Notes under the pieces: generated by a model
The model's database searches: none
What the model saw: only the letters and a program-made list of their open reading frames with translations
What the model was told of the DNA's origin: nothing
DNA from: a virus
IMG/VR virus record: IMGVR_UViG_3300021185_003351
Coordinates: 62,001-126,000 of that record
Reading direction: 5' to 3' (one strand)
Length of the DNA stretch: 64,000 nucleotides
Position numbers and translations under genes: made by a program
Shown here: positions 45,181 through 53,784 of the stretch, one piece after another
How positions within the stretch are numbered: position 1 is the stretch's first letter
Layout of the letters: every line of letters starts with the position of its first letter

Positions 45181-46033
45181 CCTAATATATGAATCTCCTA
45201 ATGGAGGCAAAACAGTATATCAACGAGAAATTGGATCTTCTAAAAGAAAGATACAAAGTAGATTAAAAAGAATAGAAGATTATAATAAAGTATTACCAGT
45301 TTTAGAAGTATATAGATGTGTACAATCAGAAGGTTCTAGATTTGGTAGACCAACTATTGCAGTTAGAACTACAGGCTGTACCCATAGATGTTATTTTGGA
45401 GAAGGCGGTTGGTGTGATTCTTGGTATACAAGCATTCACCCAGAAAAAGGTACATTTACTTTTAATGATATTATTAAGATATATGATGATAATCCCCATG
45501 TAAAGGAAATGATGTTAACAGGTGGTTCACCTACAATGCATCCTGCTTTAGTAAATGAAATAACACATTTTGCAAATGAAAGAAACATTTTGGTTACAAT
45601 TGAAACAGAAGGCTCTCACTTTCTTGAAACAGACTATCCTTTGGATCTTATTAGTCTTAGTCCTAAATTTAGTAACAGTGTGCCTGTACTTGGTGCTGTT
45701 ACACCTAACGGGGCTATCGCCGATGAGCGAATGATTAAAGTTCACAATAGACTTAGATTAAATAAGGAAGCTATTAGTAAAACAATTGCATATCATAAAG
45801 ATTATCATTTCAAGCCAGTATGGGATGGCACAAATGAAAATCTAGAAGAAATTGAGACATTTAGAGTTGAAATGGATATTCCAAAAAATAAAACATTTAT
45901 AATGCCAGCTGGTGATACTAGAGAAACATTAGTAAAAATGTATCCATTAGTATTTGAATTATGTGCTGAAAAAGGATATAATATGACAGGTAGAGACCAC
46001 ATTATAGCATATGACACAGAAAGAGGAGTGTAA
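45170..46033 (+). CDS. queE: 7-carboxy-7-deazaguanine synthase (QueE-like radical SAM)
   Basis: 287 residues from the ATG at 45170, which gives the phage QueE-type start ENNLIYESPNGGKTVYQRE; the in-frame ATG at 45143 lies deeper inside queD and is less likely. Radical SAM cysteines C70, C74 and C82 appear in TGCTHRCYFGEGGWCDSWYT, a CX3CX7C spacing rather than the common CX3CX2C. MMLTGGSPTM (GGEP-type) and SLSPKFSNSVP follow. It contracts 6-carboxytetrahydropterin to 7-carboxy-7-deazaguanine. No QueC follows. Confidence 0.88.
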   Translation: MENNLIYESPNGGKTVYQREIGSSKRKIQSRLKRIEDYNKVLPVLEVYRCVQSEGSRFGRPTIAVRTTGCTHRCYFGEGGWCDSWYTSIHPEKGTFTFNDIIKIYDDNPHVKEMMLTGGSPTMHPALVNEITHFANERNILVTIETEGSHFLETDYPLDLISLSPKFSNSVPVLGAVTPNGAIADERMIKVHNRLRLNKEAISKTIAYHKDYHFKPVWDGTNENLEEIETFRVEMDIPKNKTFIMPAGDTRETLVKMYPLVFELCAEKGYNMTGRDHIIAYDTERGV

Positions 46034-46164
46034 TGGATGAAGCATTATTACTACTGGATGAAATAGAAGAAAATGTTAATATTTGTTGTGCAATAACAAT
46101 GGATCCTGATGAAGTTCAGGAAATGATAGATAAATTACGAAGTATATTAGAAAACATAAAATAA
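46033..46164 (+). CDS. Tiny acidic helical protein after queE
   Basis: 43 residues overlapping the queE stop (TAATG). Acidic, two predicted helices (MDEALLLLDEIEENVNICCA and EVQEMIDKLRSILENIK) with a CC pair. No family recognised. It is read in the same operon and ends 10 bases before the GroES-like gene. Confidence 0.5.
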   Translation: MDEALLLLDEIEENVNICCAITMDPDEVQEMIDKLRSILENIK

Positions 46165-46174
46165 AGGAAAAGTT

Positions 46175-46471
46175 ATGAAAATGAAACCAATTGGAGATCA
46201 AGTTTTAATAAAAGAACAAGAAAAAGCTGATAAAACAGAAAGTGGAATAATATTAGTAGATGGTATAGACGGAGAATTTATATATGCAGATGTTATATCT
46301 GTAGGTAATGGATTATTTACTCAAACTGGAAATAGAATACCAATGTCAGTCTCTCCGGGAGATACTGTTTTAATACATAAAAATAATACTGGTGCACAAA
46401 AGAAAGTAAAAATTGATGGTACGGAATATATATTAGTAAGAGAAATGGAAATATCCATGGTTTCAAACTAA
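46175..46471 (+). CDS. GroES-type co-chaperonin
   Basis: 98 residues. MKPIGDQVLIKEQEKADKTE with a mobile-loop-like KTESGIILVDG segment, then VSPGDTVLIHKN and GTEYILVREMEI, are standard GroES features. T4 encodes an analogous co-chaperonin, gp31, to help host GroEL fold the capsid protein; this one is closer to GroES in sequence. AAAGGAAAAGTT lies just before the ATG. Confidence 0.88.
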   Translation: MKMKPIGDQVLIKEQEKADKTESGIILVDGIDGEFIYADVISVGNGLFTQTGNRIPMSVSPGDTVLIHKNNTGAQKKVKIDGTEYILVREMEISMVSN

Positions 46472-46472
46472 T

Positions 46473-47111
46473 ATGTTAAAAATAAAAAAAGATAAAAATG
46501 TTATAAAGTCTAAAATGCCAAAGGGGCAAGCAACTGTTGTAGCATTTATTTATTACATCCTAATAATGTCTTTATATTTTTTATTTACGTCATGTAAAAA
46601 AATAGACGAAAATGGATTTAAAACATATATTATCGATCAAGGAAGTCATTATTCAAATGGTAAACTAGATAAATTATATGGCAATGATAATAAAGAAAAT
46701 TCATGGCAATGGCAAGTTATTTTTGATAGCTCAGCTATATACGAAACGCAGAATCCATTAAATCAATTAGATGTTAATAAATTAATAGGATTTTCAGATT
46801 GCGGAAATCATCATTCAACATCATCTCATCGAATTGGATGGAGATATAATAACGGATTAGAATTATTATCATATAATCGCAATGATGGCAATTTTTTGTT
46901 TCAATCAATTAGTACGATTACTATTAATGACATTATAAATATTGAGATGTCATTCTCAAATGAAACCTATATAGTATGTATAGATGGAATTTGTGACACA
47001 ATGCCAAGATATTGTTCAAATTGGTCCGGTCGTAAGTTTGCACTTTGGCCATATTTTGGAGGAGACGAACCAGCTCCTCATGATATAACGATTAAAATAA
47101 AAAATATATAA
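46473..47111 (+). CDS. Bacteroidetes-type lipoprotein with lectin-like domain
   Basis: 212 residues. A hydrophobic segment (VVAFIYYILIMSLYFLFTS) is followed by Cys41 in an LFTSC lipobox, so a lipoprotein is likely; a start at 46515 would give a shorter signal peptide. The mature domain has KTYIIDQGSHYSNGKLDKLY, DSSAIYETQNPLNQLDVNKL and the ending LWPYFGGDEPAPHDITI, which match a family common in Bacteroidetes genomes. Likely acquired from the host lineage; possibly displayed on the cell surface during infection. One-base overlap with phoH. Confidence 0.7.
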   Translation: MLKIKKDKNVIKSKMPKGQATVVAFIYYILIMSLYFLFTSCKKIDENGFKTYIIDQGSHYSNGKLDKLYGNDNKENSWQWQVIFDSSAIYETQNPLNQLDVNKLIGFSDCGNHHSTSSHRIGWRYNNGLELLSYNRNDGNFLFQSISTITINDIINIEMSFSNETYIVCIDGICDTMPRYCSNWSGRKFALWPYFGGDEPAPHDITIKIKNI

Positions 47112-47773
47112 TGCCAGATAATAAAGACAAAAATCCTCCGAAAGGAAACATAAAATTTAATATTACATTATCAGATGAACAAAAATTAGCTAAAGCTGAG
47201 ATATTACACCATCCTTACAATTTTATTATAGGTAAGGCTGGAAGTGGAAAAACCTTATTAGCAGTACAGGTTGCATTGGATATGTTTTTTAAAAGAAGTG
47301 TTAATCAAATTATTATTACTAGACCAACTGTATCAAATGAAGATAATGGTTATTTACCTGGATCATTAAATGAAAAAATGGAACCTTGGTTAGTACCAAT
47401 TCGTTCTAATATGAGAAAAGTTTATAATAAACCAGCTATACTTGAAAAAATGGAAAATGATGAAAATATTGAGTTAGTATCGTTATCCCATTTTAGAGGC
47501 AGGACATTTGAAAATGCTTGTGTGATTATAGACGAGTTTCAAAATTTAACTAAACAACAACTAGGGATGGTATTAGGTAGATTAGGTAAAAACTCAACTA
47601 TGATATTAACAGGCGACCCACAACAAATAGATTTAAAATTTGGTAATGACTCAGCTATACATGATGTTCCTAAAGTAAAAGATTCAAAATTTGTTCATGC
47701 TGTTACTTTAAAGGATAATCATCGACATTCAGCACTAAACGAAGTATTGAGATTATTACAATCATATTCATAA
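47111..47773 (+). CDS. phoH: PhoH-like ATPase
   Basis: 220 residues. Walker A GKAGSGKT (41-48), TRPTVSNEDNGYLPGSLNEK, SHFRGRTFENACVIIDEFQN (Walker B DEF 141-143) and MILTGDPQQIDL are the PhoH family pattern. PhoH genes are frequent in marine phages and are linked to phosphate stress or RNA metabolism; the actual role in phage is unsettled. Confidence 0.92.
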   Translation: MPDNKDKNPPKGNIKFNITLSDEQKLAKAEILHHPYNFIIGKAGSGKTLLAVQVALDMFFKRSVNQIIITRPTVSNEDNGYLPGSLNEKMEPWLVPIRSNMRKVYNKPAILEKMENDENIELVSLSHFRGRTFENACVIIDEFQNLTKQQLGMVLGRLGKNSTMILTGDPQQIDLKFGNDSAIHDVPKVKDSKFVHAVTLKDNHRHSALNEVLRLLQSYS

Positions 47774-47775
47774 AC

Positions 47776-47804
47776 TTGGATATTACATAATTATTTCTTA
47801 TTAT
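47776..47804 (+). promoter_or_regulatory. Class-2 promoter TTGGAT-N17-TATTAT
   Basis: TTGGAT (47776-47781) and TATTAT (47799-47804), 17 bases apart, with an alternative TATAAT at 47804-47809. The uvdE ATG (47816) is 6-11 bases after the -10 boxes. Confidence 0.55.
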
Positions 47805-47815
47805 ATAATAAAAAT

Positions 47816-48850
47816 ATGATTAGATATGGTTATGCATGTGTCAATCAGACACTAACAAGTAGACCCAAGAATGAAGGTGGTAGAGTTACTACTTCAAGGA
47901 CTGCACGTAAAGCTTCTTGGTATCCCGATAATTTACAGCTTATTTCAGATAAAGCATTAGACAATGCTAAAGATTTACTTACTTATCTGAAATGGAATGA
48001 CGACCATGGTATTACTTTATTTCGTGTAGGCTCCGAATTATTTCCATGGCATGATCAATATGAATTACATGATTTACCTGACTTTGAAGAAATTGCTTAT
48101 CACTTGCATGCAGCTGGAGAATTTGCTAGAGACAATGGACATAGACTAACTACTCATCCTGGACCGTTCCATGTATTAGGTTCTCCTAGGCAAGATGTTG
48201 TAGAAAAAAGTATTATTGGTCTAGAACGACACTCTGAAATGTTTGATATTATGGGTTATGAGCCGTCCTTTGAGAATAAGATTAATATACATGTTGCTGG
48301 CGCATATGGTGATCGTGAAGCTACTGCTAAGCGGTGGATCAAGACCTGGAGACGATTATCTGAGTCTTGTAGATCTAGATTAGTACTAGAGAATGATGAT
48401 AAGGCATCTATGTATAGTGTAAGGCATCTATACGAGCTTATACACCAAGAAATTGGTATTCCCATTACATTTGACTATTGGCATCATACCTTTTGTACAG
48501 GCGATTTATCTGAACGTGAGGCATTCTTTATGGCAAGATCTACTTGGGAGAAGTATGGTGTAACTCAATGTACTCATTATTCTGAGTCTAGACGAAACGA
48601 AAAAAAAGCTTTCTTGAATGAAGTATGTAGCAAGCATGGTATTTCGTGGGATGAAATTGATAGCTGGCCTACCTTTGCAAAGTTCAAGAAAGAATTCTCA
48701 AAGATAAAAGAGCCTGCCCATGCAGATTATATTGTGAATACTCCTAATACTTATAATGTTGATAATCTAGACATAGTAGTTGAAGCTAAGGCAAAAGAGT
48801 TAGCTATTTTACCGGTATTGGAAAAACAAAAAGAATTACTTATATTATAA
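47816..48850 (+). CDS. uvsE: UV-damage endonuclease (UvdE/UvsE family)
   Basis: 344 residues. MIRYGYACVNQTLTSRPK, the HLHAAGEFARDNGHRLTTHP segment, INIHVAGAYGDR, LVLENDDKAS, FDYWHHTF and CTHYSES are the TIM-barrel metal-binding segments of UVDE. It nicks DNA 5' of UV photoproducts. T4 uses the unrelated pyrimidine-dimer glycosylase DenV. By eye the gene is less A+T-rich than its neighbours, which may reflect later acquisition; this was not measured. Confidence 0.92.
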   Translation: MIRYGYACVNQTLTSRPKNEGGRVTTSRTARKASWYPDNLQLISDKALDNAKDLLTYLKWNDDHGITLFRVGSELFPWHDQYELHDLPDFEEIAYHLHAAGEFARDNGHRLTTHPGPFHVLGSPRQDVVEKSIIGLERHSEMFDIMGYEPSFENKINIHVAGAYGDREATAKRWIKTWRRLSESCRSRLVLENDDKASMYSVRHLYELIHQEIGIPITFDYWHHTFCTGDLSEREAFFMARSTWEKYGVTQCTHYSESRRNEKKAFLNEVCSKHGISWDEIDSWPTFAKFKKEFSKIKEPAHADYIVNTPNTYNVDNLDIVVEAKAKELAILPVLEKQKELLIL

Positions 48851-48852
48851 TT

Positions 48853-49080
48853 ATGATAGACTTATTAGGATGGATTAGTACTGGATTAGTATTATTAGGG
48901 TATGTTTATAATGCTCGCCAATTAACTATATATGCAATGATTGCATGGATTATAGGAGATACAGGATGGATAATATATGATTTCTTTATCGATAATTTTA
49001 GTCATCTAGTACTAAGTTTTGTTATTATATCAATTAATATATACGGAATGTATAACATAAAAAAAGCAGAAAAACAATAA
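48853..49080 (+). CDS. Small three-helix membrane protein
   Basis: 75 residues with three hydrophobic helices (IDLLGWISTGLVLLGYVYNA; LTIYAMIAWIIGDTGWIIYD; SHLVLSFVIISINIYGMYNI). The GW/GDTGW..Y pattern is reminiscent of half-size PQ-loop/SemiSWEET-like or PnuC-like transporters, but this is a loose resemblance. It sits between uvsE and DNA polymerase with direct adjacency. Unknown substrate. Confidence 0.55.
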   Translation: MIDLLGWISTGLVLLGYVYNARQLTIYAMIAWIIGDTGWIIYDFFIDNFSHLVLSFVIISINIYGMYNIKKAEKQ

Positions 49081-51600
49081 ATGTATCAAAATATAGCATA
49101 TCATAAGAAAACTGGCACAATGCATGTATGGGATGACGAATTAGGTCATAAAACTTTTAAGTTTACTCCATATGGATATATTCCAGATACAAATGGAGAA
49201 TATGTATCACTAAATGGCACTAAATTATCAAAGACTCCAGGCAATCATAGAGATAATTCAGATGCATATGAATCTGATTTAAATGAAGAGGTTAGAACAT
49301 TAATAGACTTATATTATGAGTCTGATTTAGTATCCACTGGTCATTCCGACTTCTTTTTTGATATTGAAACAGCAAAAGATGCAGATGGATATTCTACTCC
49401 AGAAGATGTTAGAACCGAAATAACATCAATAGCATATTATGACAAAGTTGGCAAAGATAGGAGAGTATTAGTATTGGATAAAGCAAACAGATTATCTGAT
49501 GACATTATATACGGTGATAACTATACTGTTGAGGTATTTGATAATGAAGCAAATTTGCTAATTAAATTTATTAACTATTTTTCAGAAATACAACCTACTG
49601 TTATAACTGGCTGGAATACTGATGGGTATGATATTCCATATCTTATTAATAGAATTAAAAAAGTATTAGGTCCTAAGTCTGCCAATAAATTATCTCCAGC
49701 TGGAATTGTAGAATGGAATAAACATCGTGAAAGATATAAAATATTTGGAGTTTCTAGTTTAGATTATATTAAATTATATAAAAACTTCACATATACAGAA
49801 CTTCCTAATTATAGATTAGATACAGTAGGTAAAACAGAGTTAGGTAAAGGTAAAATTGAATATGATGGTGACTTAGATGATTTATTTGTTTCAGACATTA
49901 ACAAGTTCATAGAATATAATATGACTGATGTTGATCTTGTATATGAGTTGGATGAAAAATTACAATTAATCAACTTAGCAAGAACTATATGCCATAAAGG
50001 ACATGTTCCATATGAAGATGTTTATTACGCATCTAAATATCTTGATGGTGCAGCTATTGTAGATTTAAAAAGAAACGGATTAGTAGCTCCAAATAAACAA
50101 TTTAGATTTGTTGAAGATGAAGAGCAGAATAAATTAGCCGGTGCATATGTTATGCCTCCTATACCAGGCCTATATAAATGGATATACGATTTAGATTTAA
50201 CATCTCTATATCCATCCATCATAATGAGCCTTAATATATCTCCAGAAACTAAAATAGGTGTTATTCCAAATTGGAAACAAGAATCATTGCTAAGTAAAGA
50301 GCCTGTTAGTGTAGTATGTAACGGCCAGACTATTCCAGATATTAAACAATGGCTAATTGATAATAAATTTACTGTTGCAAGTAATGGAGTAGTATATGAT
50401 ACTAGAAGTAAAGGATTCTTACCAAAGATATTAGAAAAATGGTTTGATGAACGTGTTAAATTTAAAAATGAACGAGATAATCATGAAGTAGGAAGTGATA
50501 AGTATAAATTTTATGATGCAATGCAATTAACACAAAAAGTATTGTTAAATTCATTTTATGGAGTATTAGGATTAAAGACATTTAGATTTCATGATTTAGA
50601 TAACGCAGGAGCTATCACAGCAACTGGCCAAAGTGTTATTAAATTTTCTGCAAAAGTTATTAATGGGTACTATAAGAAAGAAGTTGGTAAAGATTATTTT
50701 ATTAATGCTAATGGCAATAAAGCAGAATTTTCATTCTATACAGATACAGATTCAACATTTGTATCTAGTTTACCTTTAATAGAAAAAAGATATCCTGGAT
50801 TTGATGAATCTGATGAAAAGTTTATGATTGAAAAAACAAATGAAATAGCATCTGAAATACAATCGCATGTAAATAAAATGTATGATCAATATGCAGTTCA
50901 TTTTCATAATACATTTGATCATAGATGGCAAATTAAACAAGAATATGTTGCTAAGTCTGGTCTGTGGATAGCAAAAAAGAGATATGCTCAGTGGGTAATA
51001 TTTAAAGAAGGTAAACCTACGGATAAAATGGATATAAAAGGATTAGACGTAGTCAGATCATCTTTCCCTACTGAATTTAAAACTATAATGAAAGAAACAT
51101 TATGGTATATACTCAAAGAAAAGTCAAAGAATGCCACAACTAACTTAATAATGGATTTCAAAGACAAAATACAAGATTCTCCAATATTGGATGTCATGAA
51201 GAATACAGGTGTTAAAAATATCACAAAGTATACTAAAGGAAGAAAAACATTATCTGGATATCCATTAGGAACCCCAGTACATGTTAAATCTTCAATAAAT
51301 TACAATGATATGCTTAAACATTTAGGTATAAATAAAAATGCAAAAAACTTTGCAGATATACAAAATGGAGATAAGATTAAATGGGCGTATCTTAAAACAA
51401 ATCAAATGGGGTTTGATACCATTGCACTTAGAGGTTATGAAGATCCAACCCAAATAACAGAATTTGTTGAAAAATTTATTGATAGAAATAAAATATTTGA
51501 CAGAGAGATACGTGGAAAGTTAGATGACTTTTACGCATCAATGAATTGGGATAAACTTCCTGAAAATAATAATATGAATAAGTTCTTTTCATTTGGATAA
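49081..51600 (+). CDS. 43: DNA polymerase, family B (gp43-like)
   Basis: 839 residues, near T4 gp43 (898). Exonuclease motif I FFFDIETAKDADG (D94, E96), TGWNTDGYDIPYL (motif II), polymerase motif A DLDLTSLYPSII (~370-380), motif B KVLLNSFYGVLG and motif C YTDTDST (D555, D557). The C-terminal MNKFFSFG resembles a clamp-binding tail. It is the replicative polymerase used with gp45/gp44/gp62 encoded downstream. The stop overlaps a class-2 promoter. Confidence 0.95.
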   Translation: MYQNIAYHKKTGTMHVWDDELGHKTFKFTPYGYIPDTNGEYVSLNGTKLSKTPGNHRDNSDAYESDLNEEVRTLIDLYYESDLVSTGHSDFFFDIETAKDADGYSTPEDVRTEITSIAYYDKVGKDRRVLVLDKANRLSDDIIYGDNYTVEVFDNEANLLIKFINYFSEIQPTVITGWNTDGYDIPYLINRIKKVLGPKSANKLSPAGIVEWNKHRERYKIFGVSSLDYIKLYKNFTYTELPNYRLDTVGKTELGKGKIEYDGDLDDLFVSDINKFIEYNMTDVDLVYELDEKLQLINLARTICHKGHVPYEDVYYASKYLDGAAIVDLKRNGLVAPNKQFRFVEDEEQNKLAGAYVMPPIPGLYKWIYDLDLTSLYPSIIMSLNISPETKIGVIPNWKQESLLSKEPVSVVCNGQTIPDIKQWLIDNKFTVASNGVVYDTRSKGFLPKILEKWFDERVKFKNERDNHEVGSDKYKFYDAMQLTQKVLLNSFYGVLGLKTFRFHDLDNAGAITATGQSVIKFSAKVINGYYKKEVGKDYFINANGNKAEFSFYTDTDSTFVSSLPLIEKRYPGFDESDEKFMIEKTNEIASEIQSHVNKMYDQYAVHFHNTFDHRWQIKQEYVAKSGLWIAKKRYAQWVIFKEGKPTDKMDIKGLDVVRSSFPTEFKTIMKETLWYILKEKSKNATTNLIMDFKDKIQDSPILDVMKNTGVKNITKYTKGRKTLSGYPLGTPVHVKSSINYNDMLKHLGINKNAKNFADIQNGDKIKWAYLKTNQMGFDTIALRGYEDPTQITEFVEKFIDRNKIFDREIRGKLDDFYASMNWDKLPENNNMNKFFSFG

Positions 51601-51621
51601 TTCAATAAAATTAATTATAAT
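51593..51621 (+). promoter_or_regulatory. Class-2 promoter TTGGAT-N17-TATAAT
   Basis: TTGGAT (51593-51598), within the last codons of the polymerase gene, and TATAAT (51616-51621), 17 bases apart. The ATG at 51633 follows 11 bases after the -10 box. Confidence 0.6.
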
Positions 51622-51632
51622 AAAGAAAAAAT

Positions 51633-52085
51633 ATGTACGGTAAGCATCAATGGAAAGGTAGAGAAGTAGAAGGTCGTTATTCAGATCTTATGACTTTCTT
51701 CGTAAGAGACTTAAATCATAATATTAAAAAAACTTATGGTTTAGAAGTAGAAAATTTTAATGAATATCCTCATTATTATTTTACAATTGAATTCATGAAA
51801 AAGTCTATGAAAGACGAAAAATATTTGGAAAGTATTAGACGTATATTAGATGAATCAAATTGTGCTGTAACTATAGAAGCTACTAAAGACACTTTAGACA
51901 CAATTAAACCAGACTTATTTAATAGATGTCATATTATATATAGAATTTCAGATCCTTATTTAGAAATGCTTAAAGACACTGACACATTATCAATCGATGC
52001 AGGTTGGTATAGAGTTCATCAAGTAACTAAATGTAATATGATGGAAATTCAACCAGATAACTATAAATTTGACGAAGAAATATGA
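51633..52085 (+). CDS. Conserved-looking T4-like phage protein, unknown
   Basis: 150 residues: KGREVEGRYSDLMTFFVRDL, YPHYYFTIEFMKKSMKDEKY, RCHIIYRISDPYLEMLKDTD and LSIDAGWYRVHQVTK. The pattern of alternating strands and helices suggests a compact alpha/beta fold; I recall similar uncharacterised proteins in marine T4-like phages. Its position right after the polymerase gene resembles that of T4 regulatory genes, but there is no motif evidence. It overlaps the QueD-like gene by four bases. Confidence 0.55.
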   Translation: MYGKHQWKGREVEGRYSDLMTFFVRDLNHNIKKTYGLEVENFNEYPHYYFTIEFMKKSMKDEKYLESIRRILDESNCAVTIEATKDTLDTIKPDLFNRCHIIYRISDPYLEMLKDTDTLSIDAGWYRVHQVTKCNMMEIQPDNYKFDEEI

Positions 52086-52429
52086 AATATTCAGTAGTTG
52101 TATCATTTAGCGTAGAAGGATTTCATTGTTGGCCAGAAGCTAAAGAAATTTTCCCGGAAGTTGGATTTTTATCTGACAGACATAGGCATATGTTTGGATT
52201 CCGTTGCTATGCAAAAGTAACACATACAGATAGAGATGAAGAATTTATTTTAATGCAAAGAAAATTAAAAAAACAACTAAGAACTAATTTTGGTGGTAAT
52301 ATATTAGAATTTGGTAGAATGAGTTGTGAAGATATAGGCGCTTGGATTTTAGAACAAAATAATAATTTGTATAAAGTAGAAGTTTGGGAAGATTGGGAAA
52401 ACGGAGCAATAGTAGAATTAGGTTATTAA
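52082..52429 (+). CDS. Small QueD/6-PTPS-like protein (second copy)
   Basis: 115 residues. VSFSVEGFHCWPEA (H15) and the SDRHRHMFGFRCYA segment (H34, H36) match the His zinc-site pattern of the QueD/pterin synthase fold, with SCEDIGAWIL (C82) and EVWEDWENGAIV at the end. It is a small family of QueD-like proteins found in phages near 7-deazaguanine genes. It is shorter than queD at 44713 and may have a different substrate. Four-base overlap with the previous gene; followed by a glycosyltransferase and dpdA. Confidence 0.7.
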   Translation: MKYSVVVSFSVEGFHCWPEAKEIFPEVGFLSDRHRHMFGFRCYAKVTHTDRDEEFILMQRKLKKQLRTNFGGNILEFGRMSCEDIGAWILEQNNNLYKVEVWEDWENGAIVELGY

Positions 52430-52430
52430 T

Positions 52431-53618
52431 ATGAAAAAAGTATTTTATTTTGGTTTAGAGCCTTTAAAGGCTAGATATACATATCAGTTATCTAAAGAAT
52501 GGATGCCGGCAACATTCCAGCCATATGTTGATGCAGGTAAAATTGAATATATTGATGTAGAAGGAGAATTTGATCCAGATCAACAAATTAAAATTGGAGC
52601 TGTATTAGATGCAGTAGGTAGAGGTAAGTTTGCTATGAGTCAATGTAGCAACTTTTTAGATATGATGAATCGAGATGAGGTTAGAGACGGAGATGTTATA
52701 TTTTTACAAGACTATTGGCATCCAGGTATCGGATCTATTTTGTATGCAGCTGATTTATATGGTATTAAATTGGAAATATATGCAATGTTACATGCTCAAA
52801 GTGTAGATGAATATGATTTTACATATCCTATGAGAACATGGATGCGAGGTTTTGAATTAGGTTTAGACAAAAGAATGACAGGTATATTTGTAGGATCTAG
52901 TATTCATAAAGAACAACTACGAGTAGCTGGATTTGAATCTCCAATACATGTTGTTTCATTACCAATTCATAAACAAGCTACATTAGACAAATTGCCTAGT
53001 TATAACTCCGGTGCAGAAAGAAAACCATTTGTTGTATACTCTAGCAGATTAGACAAAGAGAAAAATCCATTTTTCATGATGGAAGTAGCAACAGAATTTC
53101 TACAAGAATATACAGATTGGGAATGGCACATAACTACCTCAGGCAAAGAGTTTAGATCAATGTTACCAGGCGTTATTGATAAATTAAGATCATTAGCAAA
53201 ACAAGAGCCTAGATTTAAATTATTAGAAGGATTAACAAAAGAAGAATATTATACAGAGTTATCTACTTGCAGTATACAGTTTAATTCAGCTTTACAAGAT
53301 TATGTATCATGGACTGTAATTGAAGCTACTGCTTTTGGAGCAGATATTGTATATCCTAATTTTAGATCATTTCCAGAATTTATTGACAGTAAAAGAATGT
53401 ATAAACCATTTAATGTACAATCTGCATTAGATACATTTAGTGATGTAATGCTGTTTCCTAATAGACACAATGAAATAGTAGATATATCTGATCTAGGTAG
53501 ACAAATGGAAGGATACATTGTAGCAAATGGTATTAATCAAGAAATTAATGTTTGGCATGAAGCCGAATATTGTAAAATTTTATTAAATAAAAAAGAGGAA
53601 AAACATGAAAATAGATAA
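52431..53618 (+). CDS. GT-B glycosyltransferase-like protein
   Basis: 395 residues. FYFGLEPLKARYTYQLSKEW opens an N-terminal Rossmann domain; the C-terminal domain starts KPFVVYSSRLDKEKNPFFMM and carries SWTVIEATAFGADIVYPNFR, the E-x-x-A-x-G type donor-sugar site of GT4-like enzymes. It lies between a QueD-like gene and dpdA and overlaps the small gene at 53605. Attachment of sugar to DNA, virion or lipopolysaccharide cannot be decided from sequence. Confidence 0.7.
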   Translation: MKKVFYFGLEPLKARYTYQLSKEWMPATFQPYVDAGKIEYIDVEGEFDPDQQIKIGAVLDAVGRGKFAMSQCSNFLDMMNRDEVRDGDVIFLQDYWHPGIGSILYAADLYGIKLEIYAMLHAQSVDEYDFTYPMRTWMRGFELGLDKRMTGIFVGSSIHKEQLRVAGFESPIHVVSLPIHKQATLDKLPSYNSGAERKPFVVYSSRLDKEKNPFFMMEVATEFLQEYTDWEWHITTSGKEFRSMLPGVIDKLRSLAKQEPRFKLLEGLTKEEYYTELSTCSIQFNSALQDYVSWTVIEATAFGADIVYPNFRSFPEFIDSKRMYKPFNVQSALDTFSDVMLFPNRHNEIVDISDLGRQMEGYIVANGINQEINVWHEAEYCKILLNKKEEKHENR

Positions 53619-53784
53619 ACAAGGTTTAGAAGAAATTAGAAGTACTATTGAAACTCCCTTTAAAGCTTTAGCAGAACAGCTAAGTGATAAAGGATGTTTA
53701 GATAAACAATCTGCAGAAATAGTAACATTTATATTTTCGAAAATTGAAACTCTCGGAGATTCATCATGGGAAGTAATTGATTAA
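53605..53784 (+). CDS. Small acidic protein between GT and DpdA
   Basis: 59 residues, overlapping both neighbours (14 bases with the GT, one base with dpdA), so translation is probably coupled. Helical, with FKALAEQLSDKGCLDKQSAE and an acidic end (SSWEVID). No family recognised. Its position makes it a candidate accessory factor for the base-modification genes, with no direct evidence. Confidence 0.55.
   Translation: MKIDKQGLEEIRSTIETPFKALAEQLSDKGCLDKQSAEIVTFIFSKIETLGDSSWEVID

Noticed and set aside
45318-45503. Small plus-strand frame inside queE
   Set aside because: A shadow of the well-supported queE frame.
52431-53618. T4-type alpha/beta-glucosyltransferase for hydroxymethylcytosine
   Set aside because: No cytosine-modifying genes (dCMP hydroxymethylase, dCTPase) appear in the window, and the motifs are of the general GT-B kind.
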